In this document: piece after piece, positions 22,965 to 30,897 of the stretch
Layout: the number at the start of each line of letters is the position of its first letter
How positions within the stretch are numbered: the stretch's first letter is position 1
Origin: Streptosporangiaceae bacterium
Lineage (GTDB): Bacteria; Actinomycetota; Actinomycetes; Streptosporangiales; Streptosporangiaceae
NCBI GenBank assembly: GCA_025934375.1
Contig: JAICYD010000068.1
Location: 1 to 37,559, forward strand
DNA length: 37,559 nt
Direction: 5' to 3'
The notes under the pieces: generated by a model
The model's database searches: none
What the model was told of the DNA's origin: nothing
What the model saw: the letters and a program-made list of their open reading frames with translations, nothing else
Program-made: the position numbers and the translations under genes

Positions 22965-25202
22965 TCACGAGACCTTCAGGCTCAGGACGCAGGCAGCCGG
23001 GACGCCGGAGAGAGTGACCGTGAGAGTGCTGGCGTTCGCGTCCCAGTCGGCTCCGGCCCCAGCATGGCTCGGGTAGAGCACCCGGGGGGTCACTCGCGCG
23101 CCGCGCAGGTGCGGCAGCGGCAGCGTTACCGCCGCGGAGTCTGATGCCTCGGCCGGCGCGCGACGCCAGACGGCCAGCCGGCTGCTCCCCGGCGCCCGCA
23201 GGCCGAGTGCTACCCAGGGGTCGTCCCAGCGCGGCAGGCCAAGCGGCCAGAACGGCACGGACTCGGCGATGGCCGGCCGGATGGACTCCTTGTACACACG
23301 GACCGCTTCCGCGACCAGTTCCCGCTGCGGGTCGCTCATGCGGTCGAGGTGGCCGGAGAGGTGAACACGCCCCAGCATGGCGTTGACCATCGTGAACGCG
23401 ATCTCGCCGGCGGTGAACTCAGGCTGCGGGTAGGCCCACGTCGCGGCCTGCTCGGGCGCGATGGCGGCGGGAGCGGCGGCGGCAATCGGCGGGTAGCGAA
23501 GGTACTCCTGCTGGTCGCTCGTTGACTGCAGTTGCAGGCGCGACAGCAGCGCGTAGTCGGTGCGCATCCCTCCTGACGAGCAGTTCTCGATCACCAGACG
23601 GGGGTAGCGGTCGAGCACGGCGTCGAGCCAGTCGAGCTGCGCGCGGTTCGCGGCGAGCAGTCCCGCGCCGGCGCTCAGACCTCCGGTGTCCGGGCCAGGC
23701 CCGACGGCGATGTTGTAGTCAAGCTTGAGGTAGCCGACGCCAAGCTCGCCGACCAGGAAGTCGAGCGTCTGGTCCAGGTGCTTCACCGCGGCGGGATGGC
23801 GCAGGTCGAGATGGTAGCGGCCGTGCTCGACGATGAGCTGCCCGCCGCGCCGGAAGAACGCGTCGGCCGGCAGCTGCCGGACGATCTCGCTCTTGACGCC
23901 CACGACCTCGGGTTCGAGCCACAGCCCCGGCACCATCCCGGTCTCCCTGATGGCGTCGAGCACCTTGGCGATCCCGCCGGGGAACCGGCTCTGCGAGGGC
24001 CGCCAGGCGCCGACGGTATCCCACCAGTCCTGATCGGCCTCCGCGTACCAGCCGGCGTCGATGCAGAAGTACTCAGCGCCGGCCTCCGCCGCCGCGGCGA
24101 TGAGCGGGAGCAGCCGCTCGGTCGTGGGATTCGCCATCAGTGTGTTCATGTAGTCGTTGAAGATGACAGGAAGGAGCCGGCTGTCCTCGTGCGGGCGCCT
24201 GATCGCGCGCCGGATGGCGGTGAGCCCGGCCACAGCGCCCTCGAACCCCGCCGCGCTCACGACCACGCTGACCGGCACGGTGGTGAACGTGTCGCCCTGG
24301 TCCAGGGTGACCTGCCAGTGGTGCTCGGCGTCCGTAGGGCCGAGGAGGGCGAGGTACGCGCCGCTGACCGCGCCTTGCGGGGCGTGCCTGCCCTGGGGGC
24401 CGGGACCGGGACCCGCGGCGCGGCGGGCGCACTCGCCGACTTCCCAGTGCCAGCCGCCGTTGTGCTCGATCTGCCATGCCCACGCGTGTCCCGTCCGGCG
24501 GTTCACGACCGCGCCCGCGGGCAGGTAGCGTCCGGAAGACCAGGTGCTGGTGCTGGTCACCCCGAAGCATCCCCGTGGGTCGGCACCCAGCTGCTTGCGG
24601 TCGATGTCGGGAAGTGCGTCGCGGAGCGCCCGGGTCTGCCAGCGGCCCTCGGCGATCCACTCGTTCTCCGCCCACAGCAGGTCCAAGTCCGCGAGGTCGT
24701 CGGGACCTGGACCACTGCCCAGGCCGCCGTGCAGGAACGAGGTCACCGACTGGACCGTGACCGGCCGGGTACCTCGGTTCTCCAGTCGTACCCACGAGCG
24801 GACCGCACCGGACGCCGGGCTCCCGGACAGGACACGGTAGTACACCTCGGCGCGCAGCCCAGTCACCGGGTCGTCGAGGTCAACGCGCAGTTCCCGCCAG
24901 GACCCGTCATCTCCCTGACCGACGTCGTGGCCGGCGTAGCCGAACCGGTAAGCCGCCTCAGACTCGCAGTGCCGCCCGCTCGACCAACCGCGGCCTTCAC
25001 CCGCCACGACGACGTCGAGCAGGGGCAGTCCCGCGTCGGACAACCGCCTCACACCACCGGGGGCCGACAGCCGGACCAGCCTGGCCATGCCATCGCCGCC
25101 CACCTCGATCCGCAGCTCTAGGCCGTTGCCCGTCCAGTCGATGACCTGCGCGAGCCGTTCTGTTCCAGCCAAACGTTCCTCCTCCTCACGACGGCGGGTC
25201 AT
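22965..25202 (-). CDS. Alpha-galactosidase, GH36 family
   Basis: A 745-residue glycoside hydrolase that releases alpha-galactosyl residues from melibiose/raffinose-type sugars. The N-terminal beta-sandwich is followed by a TIM barrel with YFCIDAGWY, GLWLEPEVV, the nucleophile Asp495 in GYLKLDYN, and the acid/base Asp549 in ENCSSGGMRTDY, both classic GH36 motifs. No signal peptide is visible, so it acts on imported oligosaccharides in the cytoplasm. ATG 25202 was chosen over GTG 25211; neither has a clear ribosome binding site, so a leaderless mRNA is possible. It is divergent from a LacI regulator and its ABC importer, sharing the 25203-25294 promoter region. Confidence 0.93.
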   Translation of the reverse strand: MTRRREEEERLAGTERLAQVIDWTGNGLELRIEVGGDGMARLVRLSAPGGVRRLSDAGLPLLDVVVAGEGRGWSSGRHCESEAAYRFGYAGHDVGQGDDGSWRELRVDLDDPVTGLRAEVYYRVLSGSPASGAVRSWVRLENRGTRPVTVQSVTSFLHGGLGSGPGPDDLADLDLLWAENEWIAEGRWQTRALRDALPDIDRKQLGADPRGCFGVTSTSTWSSGRYLPAGAVVNRRTGHAWAWQIEHNGGWHWEVGECARRAAGPGPGPQGRHAPQGAVSGAYLALLGPTDAEHHWQVTLDQGDTFTTVPVSVVVSAAGFEGAVAGLTAIRRAIRRPHEDSRLLPVIFNDYMNTLMANPTTERLLPLIAAAAEAGAEYFCIDAGWYAEADQDWWDTVGAWRPSQSRFPGGIAKVLDAIRETGMVPGLWLEPEVVGVKSEIVRQLPADAFFRRGGQLIVEHGRYHLDLRHPAAVKHLDQTLDFLVGELGVGYLKLDYNIAVGPGPDTGGLSAGAGLLAANRAQLDWLDAVLDRYPRLVIENCSSGGMRTDYALLSRLQLQSTSDQQEYLRYPPIAAAAPAAIAPEQAATWAYPQPEFTAGEIAFTMVNAMLGRVHLSGHLDRMSDPQRELVAEAVRVYKESIRPAIAESVPFWPLGLPRWDDPWVALGLRAPGSSRLAVWRRAPAEASDSAAVTLPLPHLRGARVTPRVLYPSHAGAGADWDANASTLTVTLSGVPAACVLSLKVS

Positions 25203-25258
25203 TGCCGGCACCCGGACGATACGGTCTCTTAGCGTGTTAAATCGTCACGCCTAATCTC

Positions 25259-25288
25259 TTGACGCGCCTTGATGTGAACGTTCACAAT
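25259..25288 (+). promoter_or_regulatory. Candidate promoter of the LacI/ABC operon
   Basis: TTGACG (25259-25264) is spaced 18 bp from CACAAT (25283-25288), a 4-of-6 match to TATAAT. A start site about 7 nt downstream would coincide with the LacI ATG at 25295, predicting a leaderless transcript. The LacI-type palindrome occupies the spacer. Confidence 0.5.
25273..25286. promoter_or_regulatory. LacI-family operator TGTGAACGTTCACA
   Basis: A perfect 14-bp palindrome with the central CG typical of LacI/GalR-family sites. It overlaps the spacer and -10 of the predicted plus-strand promoter and lies 70 bp from the alpha-galactosidase start, so binding by the adjacent LacI protein would repress both directions. 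Confidence 0.8.
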
Positions 25289-25294
25289 CCTGGC

Positions 25295-26404
25295 ATGGAA
25301 GCCGCCGGTCCCACAAGTAGTCCTCGACTGCCCGCCGATGATGCGACGGGCCGCCGGCCGCGCGCGGCCAGCATCCTTGACGTGGCAGCCGCGGCGGGGG
25401 TCTCGTACCAGACGGTGTCCCGGGTCATCAACGACCACCCAAGCGTGCGGCCGACGACCCGCGAGCTGGTACTGGCGGCGATCGAGGAGCTGGGCTTCCG
25501 GCCGAACCGGGCGGCCCGGGTGCTGCGTGGCGCGCCCGCCCGGTTGGTCACCGTGCTCACGTCGAATACCTCCTTGTACGGGTACCAGGCAGCCCTGCAG
25601 GGCATCGAGGAGGCGGCGCGCGCGGCAGGGTTCGCGGTCGGGGTTCGCGTCGTGGACTCGGCCCTCCAGCAGCAGGTCACCGCCGCGGTGAAGCGGGCCA
25701 TCGAGCCAGGCGGATCGCTGATCGTCATCGCCCACGACCAGACGGGCGCCATGGCATTGGAGGCTGTCCCGCCGGGAATCCCGATGGCGGCGATGATTGA
25801 GACTCCGGCCGTCGACCCAGGCCCGGAACGACCCTGGGTGTGGCTGGACGACAAGAAGGCGGCCGCCGAGGCGACCCGCTACCTGCTCTCGCTTGGCCAC
25901 CGGACGGTGCACTACCTGGCCATTCCCAGCTCGACGCAGACCAGCCAGCGGCAGGCAGGATGGCGTCAAGCCCTGGAGGAGGCGGGGGCACCGGTGCCCG
26001 CCCCCGTGCAGTGCGGCTGGACTCCCCGCTCCGGCTACCAGACCGGGCAGGGGCTGGCGGCCGACCCGGAGGTCACCGCCGTGCTCTGCGGCAACGATGA
26101 CCTTGCCCTCGGAGTGATGCGCGCCCTGCACGCGGCGGGGCTGTCCATCCCCGGCGATGTCAGCGTCGTGGGATTCGACGACACGCCAGTATCCGAATTC
26201 CTGACGCCGCCGCTCACCACGGTCCGGCTGGACTTCGCCGGACTAGGCCGGTCCTGCTTCGCACTGCTCCTGGCGCTGATCGAGCAGAAGGAAGCGCGGC
26301 CGCCCCACACACGACGGCCGGAGCCCGAACTGGTCATCAGGGAGAGCTCAGGACCGCCATCGCTGCCGCGCGGGTCGGGCATGACCCGCGCGGCAGCCAC
26401 TTGA
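25295..26404 (+). CDS. LacI-family regulator of the alpha-galactoside locus
   Basis: A 369-residue repressor. The helix-turn-helix and hinge are at about 25-78 (ASILDVAAAAGVSYQTVSRV, INDHPSVRPTTRELVLAAIE, LGFRPNRAARVL). The periplasmic-binding-protein-like sugar domain follows (GNDDLALGVMRALHAAGLSI, VGFDDTPVSEFLTPPLTTV). The frame opens at TTG 25259, but this would place the operator inside the gene; ATG 25295 fits the family and a leaderless start. Its stop is 30 nt before the binding-protein gene, so it is probably cotranscribed with the transporter and autoregulated. An alpha-galactoside or galactose-containing sugar is the expected inducer. Confidence 0.93.
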   Translation: MEAAGPTSSPRLPADDATGRRPRAASILDVAAAAGVSYQTVSRVINDHPSVRPTTRELVLAAIEELGFRPNRAARVLRGAPARLVTVLTSNTSLYGYQAALQGIEEAARAAGFAVGVRVVDSALQQQVTAAVKRAIEPGGSLIVIAHDQTGAMALEAVPPGIPMAAMIETPAVDPGPERPWVWLDDKKAAAEATRYLLSLGHRTVHYLAIPSSTQTSQRQAGWRQALEEAGAPVPAPVQCGWTPRSGYQTGQGLAADPEVTAVLCGNDDLALGVMRALHAAGLSIPGDVSVVGFDDTPVSEFLTPPLTTVRLDFAGLGRSCFALLLALIEQKEARPPHTRRPEPELVIRESSGPPSLPRGSGMTRAAAT

Positions 26405-26434
26405 TGCAGGCCCCCAAGGAAGAAGGAGCATCTA

Positions 26435-27844
26435 GTGATACCTGGAAAGATATATGCAGCAAGCCGCATGCGTTCGGACCACCCTGGCCGGATGGCCCGG
26501 CGCCGAAGAGCCCGGCTGACGCTAGGAGCGGTGCCCGCGACGCTGGCCACCTGCTTCGCGCTGGTCCTCGCCGCCTGTAGCGGACACGCCGCGTCGACGA
26601 GCGGTGGCACATCGTCGTCGGCCGACGGAGTCGTCAACATCACCTGGCAGACCATGTGGTCAGGCGCGACCCTCACGCTGCTCAGCCAGATGGTCAGCGA
26701 GTTCAACGCCACCCACCCCGGCATCCACGTCACCGAGTCCAACGTCCCGAGCGCGACCGGTGACGCCAAGCTGCTGTCCGAGATCGCGGCAGGCGACGCG
26801 CCGGACTTGTTCACCGAATGGAACCCGGTGCTCGGCGAGTACGCGGCCAACGGGTCGATCCAGCCACTCACCCCGTACCTGACGGGGAGCTACGCGGGCC
26901 TGGAGAAGTGGATGTACCCGATCGCGGCGGCCGGCGGACAGTACAACGACACGCTGTACGCGCTGCCGATGTCGATGAACTCCTGGGCGCTGTACTACAA
27001 CAAGTCCATGCTGGAGGCGGCCGGCGTCTCGTCGCCGCCCACCACGCTGGCGCAACTGTACGCCGACCAGGCCAAGGAGTGGAAGTTCTCGGGGAACAAG
27101 CTGGACCAGATCGGCTTCTACCCGAACTATGCCCAGGGCTTCGAGTACTTCGGCAGCTTCTTCGGCGCGGTCAACTGCTTTGACTCCACCGGCAAGTACG
27201 ACCTGGAGAACTGCCCGGGGGCCAAGGCCGAGGCGAACTTCTTCGCCCAGTACGCCCAGTACCCGTACTCCAGCGTCGCGGCCCTGCAGACTGCGCTGGG
27301 CAACGTGGTCGGCGGTTCGGCCGACGCTTTCGTGGCCGGCAAGGAAGGGTTCTACATGAGCGGGCCCTGGGAGGGGGCACTGTCGATCCCGGCGGAGAAC
27401 CCGTCGATGGCAAGCAACTTCGGCGTCGTGCCGTTCCCCGGCACGGTCGGCGGGCCAAGCACGTTCGGCCAGGGGAACTACAACATCGTCCCCAAGGGCG
27501 CCGCCCACCCGCAGCAGGCGTTCCAGTTCATGGCATGGCTCGCCGGCTACAACAACGAGACATTCAACTCGCAGATCGACCCGAAGGGCGGCTGGATGCC
27601 GGCCTCGCCGTCGGTCATACAGCAGCCGGCCTACCAGTCCTGGCTGAAGGCCAACCCGTGGCTGAGTGTGTTCGTCCAGCAGATGTCGAGCCCGCTGTCG
27701 GTCACCCCGAAGCTCACCAAGAGCGAGTCACAGTTCCAGGCTGCGGAGGCGACCGCCACCGAGGACATCGCCGAGCACACCAAGACGCCACAGCAGGCGC
27801 TGGCCTACATCGACCAGCAGGCCAATAACGGCGCGGGCGGCTGA
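26435..27844 (+). CDS. Sugar ABC importer substrate-binding lipoprotein
   Basis: A 469-residue extracellular solute-binding protein (family 1, MalE-like). The signal peptide has a twin-arginine-like Arg run (MARRRRAR) before a hydrophobic core and the lipobox LAAC, with lipid-anchored Cys48. The mature part shows typical ITWQTMWSG, EFNATHPGIHV, LYALPMSMNSWALYYNKSML and GFYMSGPWE segments. GTG start has AAGGAG 6 nt upstream. It lies 30 nt after lacI and 49 nt before the permease pair. The divergent GH36 enzyme implies uptake of alpha-galactosides such as melibiose or raffinose; that is contextual inference. Confidence 0.93.
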   Translation: MIPGKIYAASRMRSDHPGRMARRRRARLTLGAVPATLATCFALVLAACSGHAASTSGGTSSSADGVVNITWQTMWSGATLTLLSQMVSEFNATHPGIHVTESNVPSATGDAKLLSEIAAGDAPDLFTEWNPVLGEYAANGSIQPLTPYLTGSYAGLEKWMYPIAAAGGQYNDTLYALPMSMNSWALYYNKSMLEAAGVSSPPTTLAQLYADQAKEWKFSGNKLDQIGFYPNYAQGFEYFGSFFGAVNCFDSTGKYDLENCPGAKAEANFFAQYAQYPYSSVAALQTALGNVVGGSADAFVAGKEGFYMSGPWEGALSIPAENPSMASNFGVVPFPGTVGGPSTFGQGNYNIVPKGAAHPQQAFQFMAWLAGYNNETFNSQIDPKGGWMPASPSVIQQPAYQSWLKANPWLSVFVQQMSSPLSVTPKLTKSESQFQAAEATATEDIAEHTKTPQQALAYIDQQANNGAGG

Positions 27845-27893
27845 GCGGCACGGAACCCGGCACGGAACAAGGAAAGGAACGGTGGAGGTAGGC

Positions 27894-28817
27894 ATGCAGG
27901 TCACGGCACCGGCGATCCGCGCGCTGCGCTCACCACAGGCACGGCGGCTCCGGCTCGGACTTCTGTTTGTCAGCCCGTGGATCATCGGGTACTGCGTGTT
28001 CTACCTCTACCCGTTCCTGGCGACGCTCTACTACAGCTTCACCAGCTTCACGGGGATCGGGAACCCACAGTTCACCGGGCTTGCCAACTACAGGGGCCTG
28101 TTTCACGACAGCATGTTCAGAACGGCTGTCTTCAATACCTTCTATTACACGGTCATCGAGGTGCCGTTCTCCACCGTGGCGGCGCTCGGGCTCGCGCTGC
28201 TGCTGAACATGAACGTGCGCGGCCAGGCCATCTACCGGACCCTGTTCTACATTCCCTCGATCGTCCCGGTGGTGGCCTCGTCGCTGATCTTCGTGTGGAT
28301 CTTCCAGCCGTCATTCGGCATCGTGAACTCGCTGCTGTCCGACGTCCACGTCAACGGCCCGGCCTGGTTCTTCTCGATCACCTGGTCCAAGCCGACGTTC
28401 ATCCTGCTGGGCCTGTGGGGGCTCGGCCAGCCGATGGTGATCTACCTGGCGGCGCTGCAGGGCGTGCCCAAGGAACTGTATGAGGTAGCGGAACTGGAAG
28501 GCGCCAGCCCGTGGCAGCGGCTGCGCCGGGTGACGATCCCGATGATCAGCCCGGTCATCCTGTTCAACCTGATCATGTCCCTGGTGCTCTCGATCCAGTA
28601 CTTCACCCAGGCCCAGGTGATCGAGAACCCGCCAGGCAGCCCGGGTGACTCGACCATGTTCTACGTCACCTACTACTACCAGCAGGCGTTCCAGTTCCTG
28701 CACCTCGGATACGCGTCCGCGATGGCGTTCCTCCTCTTCATCGGCGTCATCATCGTCACCGTCGTGCTGCTGCGAACCTCATCGCGCTGGGTGTACTACG
28801 AGAACGACCAAAGGTGA
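27894..28817 (+). CDS. Sugar ABC importer permease (MalF-type)
   Basis: A 307-residue membrane subunit of a CUT1-class importer with six predicted helices. LFVSPWIIGYCVFYLYPFLA starts the first helix. The EAA loop that docks the ATPase reads EVAELEGASPWQRLRRVTIP, in the usual position about 90 residues from the C terminus. The ATG follows GGTGGAGG by 6 nt, which excludes the longer open frame from 27666. It overlaps the next permease region. No ATP-binding subunit is in this operon, so the pair probably uses a shared MsiK-type ATPase encoded elsewhere, as common in actinomycetes. Confidence 0.92.
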   Translation: MQVTAPAIRALRSPQARRLRLGLLFVSPWIIGYCVFYLYPFLATLYYSFTSFTGIGNPQFTGLANYRGLFHDSMFRTAVFNTFYYTVIEVPFSTVAALGLALLLNMNVRGQAIYRTLFYIPSIVPVVASSLIFVWIFQPSFGIVNSLLSDVHVNGPAWFFSITWSKPTFILLGLWGLGQPMVIYLAALQGVPKELYEVAELEGASPWQRLRRVTIPMISPVILFNLIMSLVLSIQYFTQAQVIENPPGSPGDSTMFYVTYYYQQAFQFLHLGYASAMAFLLFIGVIIVTVVLLRTSSRWVYYENDQR

Positions 28818-28822
28818 GCACC

Positions 28823-29722
28823 ATGCCGACCGCGCCGACGCGGGAGATCACCGTCCAGACGCCGCCGTCGCCCCAGCGCCGCAGACGCCGCAGGCCGCAC
28901 GCGATCGCCAACGGCCTGGGTAAGCACACGGCGCTCATCGCAGTCTCCGCCATGTTCGCCCTTCCGCTCGTCTGGATGGTGGGGACGTCGTTCAAGACCG
29001 CGCAGCAGGCGCTGGTGTTCCCTGTCGTGTGGTGGCCGCACCCCTTCGTCTGGCGGAACTACCCGGACCTGTTCGCGGCGCTGCCGTACTTCCGGTTCTT
29101 CCTGAACACCTTCATCTACGCGGCGGTCACGATCGTGGGCGTCTGCGCGTCGAGCAGCCTGGTGGCCTACGGCTTCTCCCGTCTCCGGTGGCCCGGCAGG
29201 GACACGCTCTTCTACCTGATGCTGATGACGATGATCCTGCCTTTCGCCTGCACGCTGATCCCGCTGTTCGTCATGTACAAGCGGTTCGGCTGGATCGGCA
29301 CGTACCTGCCCTTGGAGGTGCCCACCTTCTTCGGCAGCTCGGTCTTCAGCACCTTCCTGCTGCGGCAGTTCTTCATGACGATCCCCACCTCACTGTCCGA
29401 AGCCGCGCGGATCGACGGCGCCAACGAGTTCTACATCTTCAGCCGGATCATTTTGCCGCTGGCCAAGCCGGCCCTGGCGTCGGTCATCCTGTTCCAGTTC
29501 GTGTACTGCTGGAACGACTACCTGGGACCGCTGGTCTACATCAGCGATGCGAACTCATATCCGCTGTCACTCGGCCTGTCGCTCATCCTCGGCGACTACA
29601 CGACGAACTGGGCCTGGGTCATGGCAGGCGCCACCGCGGCGACCGCGCCTATCGTCATCTTGTTCTTCCTCACCCAGCGCACGTTCATCCAGGGAATCAC
29701 CCTCACCGGCCAGAAGGGATGA
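28823..29722 (+). CDS. Sugar ABC importer permease (MalG-type)
   Basis: A 299-residue second channel subunit. The EAA loop is SLSEAARIDGANEFYIFSRI followed by ILPLAKPALASV, and the protein has six hydrophobic helices. ATG 28823 has AAGGTG 6 nt upstream; GTG 28814, which overlaps the previous stop by 4 nt (GTGA), is an alternative that adds three residues. The gene pairs with the MalF-type permease to form the transport channel. It ends 6 nt before the DUF624 gene, so that gene is in the same operon. Confidence 0.92.
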   Translation: MPTAPTREITVQTPPSPQRRRRRRPHAIANGLGKHTALIAVSAMFALPLVWMVGTSFKTAQQALVFPVVWWPHPFVWRNYPDLFAALPYFRFFLNTFIYAAVTIVGVCASSSLVAYGFSRLRWPGRDTLFYLMLMTMILPFACTLIPLFVMYKRFGWIGTYLPLEVPTFFGSSVFSTFLLRQFFMTIPTSLSEAARIDGANEFYIFSRIILPLAKPALASVILFQFVYCWNDYLGPLVYISDANSYPLSLGLSLILGDYTTNWAWVMAGATAATAPIVILFFLTQRTFIQGITLTGQKG

Positions 29723-29728
29723 CGTCTC

Positions 29729-30370
29729 ATGACCAGTCGTATCCTCGGGACCAGGCTCATGGCCGTGCTCACGGCACTGTTCAACGTGCTGGCCCTCAAC
29801 CTAGCGATGATCCTGGCCTCATTGCCGCTGATCACGATGCCCGTCGCGGCCACCGCCGCGTTTGCCGCGCTGGACCGGTGGAGGCGCGACGGCGATGACA
29901 GGGTGGTCCGCCAGTTCCTCATCGAATTCCGTGCCCGGTGGTCGGCGCGCACGACACTCGTCGCCGGGATCCCGATGGCCGCCGCCTTGCTCGGCCTAGC
30001 CGAGATACGCCACTTCGCGCTGGAGGCGACGCTGGCCGGGGAGGCCGGGCTCGGTCTCTGCGTCGGTGCACTGTTCGTCACGCTGGCGGCCCTCGGGTAC
30101 GTATTCCAGCTCATCGTCGACGAGCCTGGCCTGTCCCCCGTGGACCTTTGGTCGAGGTCGGCCCGGCTCGCAGTCGGCAACCTGCTCGTCGCGGGAGTAC
30201 TGTCGGCCGCTCCGATCGCGGGGGTGGCGCTCCTCGCGGCTCGCGACCCCGCCGTGCTGCTTCTTGGCCTCCCGGTCTACCTGCTGTACACACTGGGCCA
30301 AATCGCTCGCCGCGGGCTGCGCCGGGCGGCCGCCGCGGGAACCTGCCCCGGGCAGTCACCGACTGACTGA
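29729..30370 (+). CDS. DUF624 (YesL-like) membrane protein
   Basis: A 213-residue membrane protein with about five hydrophobic segments. The N-terminal NVLALNLAMILASLPLITMP and then VAATAAFAALDRWRRDGDDR match the DUF624/YesL pattern of N-x-L..SLP-x-T-x-P followed by A-x-F-x-x-L..W..G. Such proteins recur in CUT1 sugar-transporter operons of Firmicutes and actinobacteria, but the molecular role is unknown; involvement in transporter assembly or sensing is speculation. It starts 6 nt after the permease stop and is therefore coupled. It ends before a small hypothetical gene. Confidence 0.8.
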   Translation: MTSRILGTRLMAVLTALFNVLALNLAMILASLPLITMPVAATAAFAALDRWRRDGDDRVVRQFLIEFRARWSARTTLVAGIPMAAALLGLAEIRHFALEATLAGEAGLGLCVGALFVTLAALGYVFQLIVDEPGLSPVDLWSRSARLAVGNLLVAGVLSAAPIAGVALLAARDPAVLLLGLPVYLLYTLGQIARRGLRRAAAAGTCPGQSPTD

Positions 30371-30440
30371 CAACCGGAGCGGGCGCGACTCCGGCTTCTC
30401 CTCCGGTGACAACATCGCCGATGGCATCGGCGGGGCGGTG

Positions 30441-30743
30441 ATGGCGGCGGTGATGGGGGCGGCCCTCGGGTTCGCCGGCCGCGCCATCGGGCGACGGATG
30501 ATGAAGGCCTTCGAGGACAAGGTCGTCCCGGCCGTCCAGGCCCGCGCGGGTCTGGCTGAGCAGCAGTTCGAGCAGGAGAAGGGCGAGCAGGACGCCATCG
30601 TGGCGCGCTACCCCGAACTGCGCGGGTGCACCAAGGACCCGGTGATCTTCCTCGACGGCGGCATGCGCACGGTCCCGGTGAGCGAGTTGCGGACGCCGGT
30701 CACGCTGGGGCAGGCCGAATGGGTGGTGGCACGGCTGCGCTGA
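30441..30743 (+). CDS. Small hypothetical protein with glycine-zipper-like helix
   Basis: About 100 residues, not recognised with confidence. The first third, AAVMGAALGFAGRAIGRRMM, looks like a short glycine-zipper membrane or amphipathic helix. Next comes a charged helical stretch (LAEQQFEQEKGEQDAIVARY) with coiled-coil character, and a compact end with DPVIFLDGGMRTVPVSEL. ATG 30441 is used; GTG 30438 directly before it is equally possible. It lies 70 nt after the DUF624 stop, at the end of the alpha-galactoside operon, and its role there is unclear. Confidence 0.55.
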   Translation: MAAVMGAALGFAGRAIGRRMMKAFEDKVVPAVQARAGLAEQQFEQEKGEQDAIVARYPELRGCTKDPVIFLDGGMRTVPVSELRTPVTLGQAEWVVARLR

Positions 30744-30795
30744 GGGCAGCGGCTGAGCCCAAGGGAGGCGCGTCGGCGGTGGCCCGCGGGGGTCC

Positions 30796-30810
30796 TAGAC
30801 TATTGGTCTA
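30796..30810. promoter_or_regulatory. TAGAC-TATTG-GTCTA dyad next to the IS element
   Basis: A perfect 5+5+5 inverted repeat in an AT-rich stretch that continues into AAATCAATC. It lies 88 nt left of the first base of the presumed IS end and has no gene of its own downstream. It looks like an operator or promoter whose gene was displaced by the insertion. Confidence 0.35.
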
Positions 30811-30897
30811 AATCAATCATGGGTCGTGCCTGGCTCCGTGCTCGCTCGGATGTTCCTGTACGGCACGGCACGAAGCGGCACCCGCTGGCACCAGCCG

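Noticed and set aside
23778..25121. 447-codon plus-strand frame over the alpha-galactosidase
   Set aside because: Shadow of the GH36 gene, whose catalytic motifs are intact on the other strand.
25295..30743. Missing ATP-binding gene of the alpha-galactoside importer taken as evidence of a deletion
   Set aside because: Actinomycete CUT1 importers commonly share one MsiK-type ATPase encoded elsewhere, so absence is normal.
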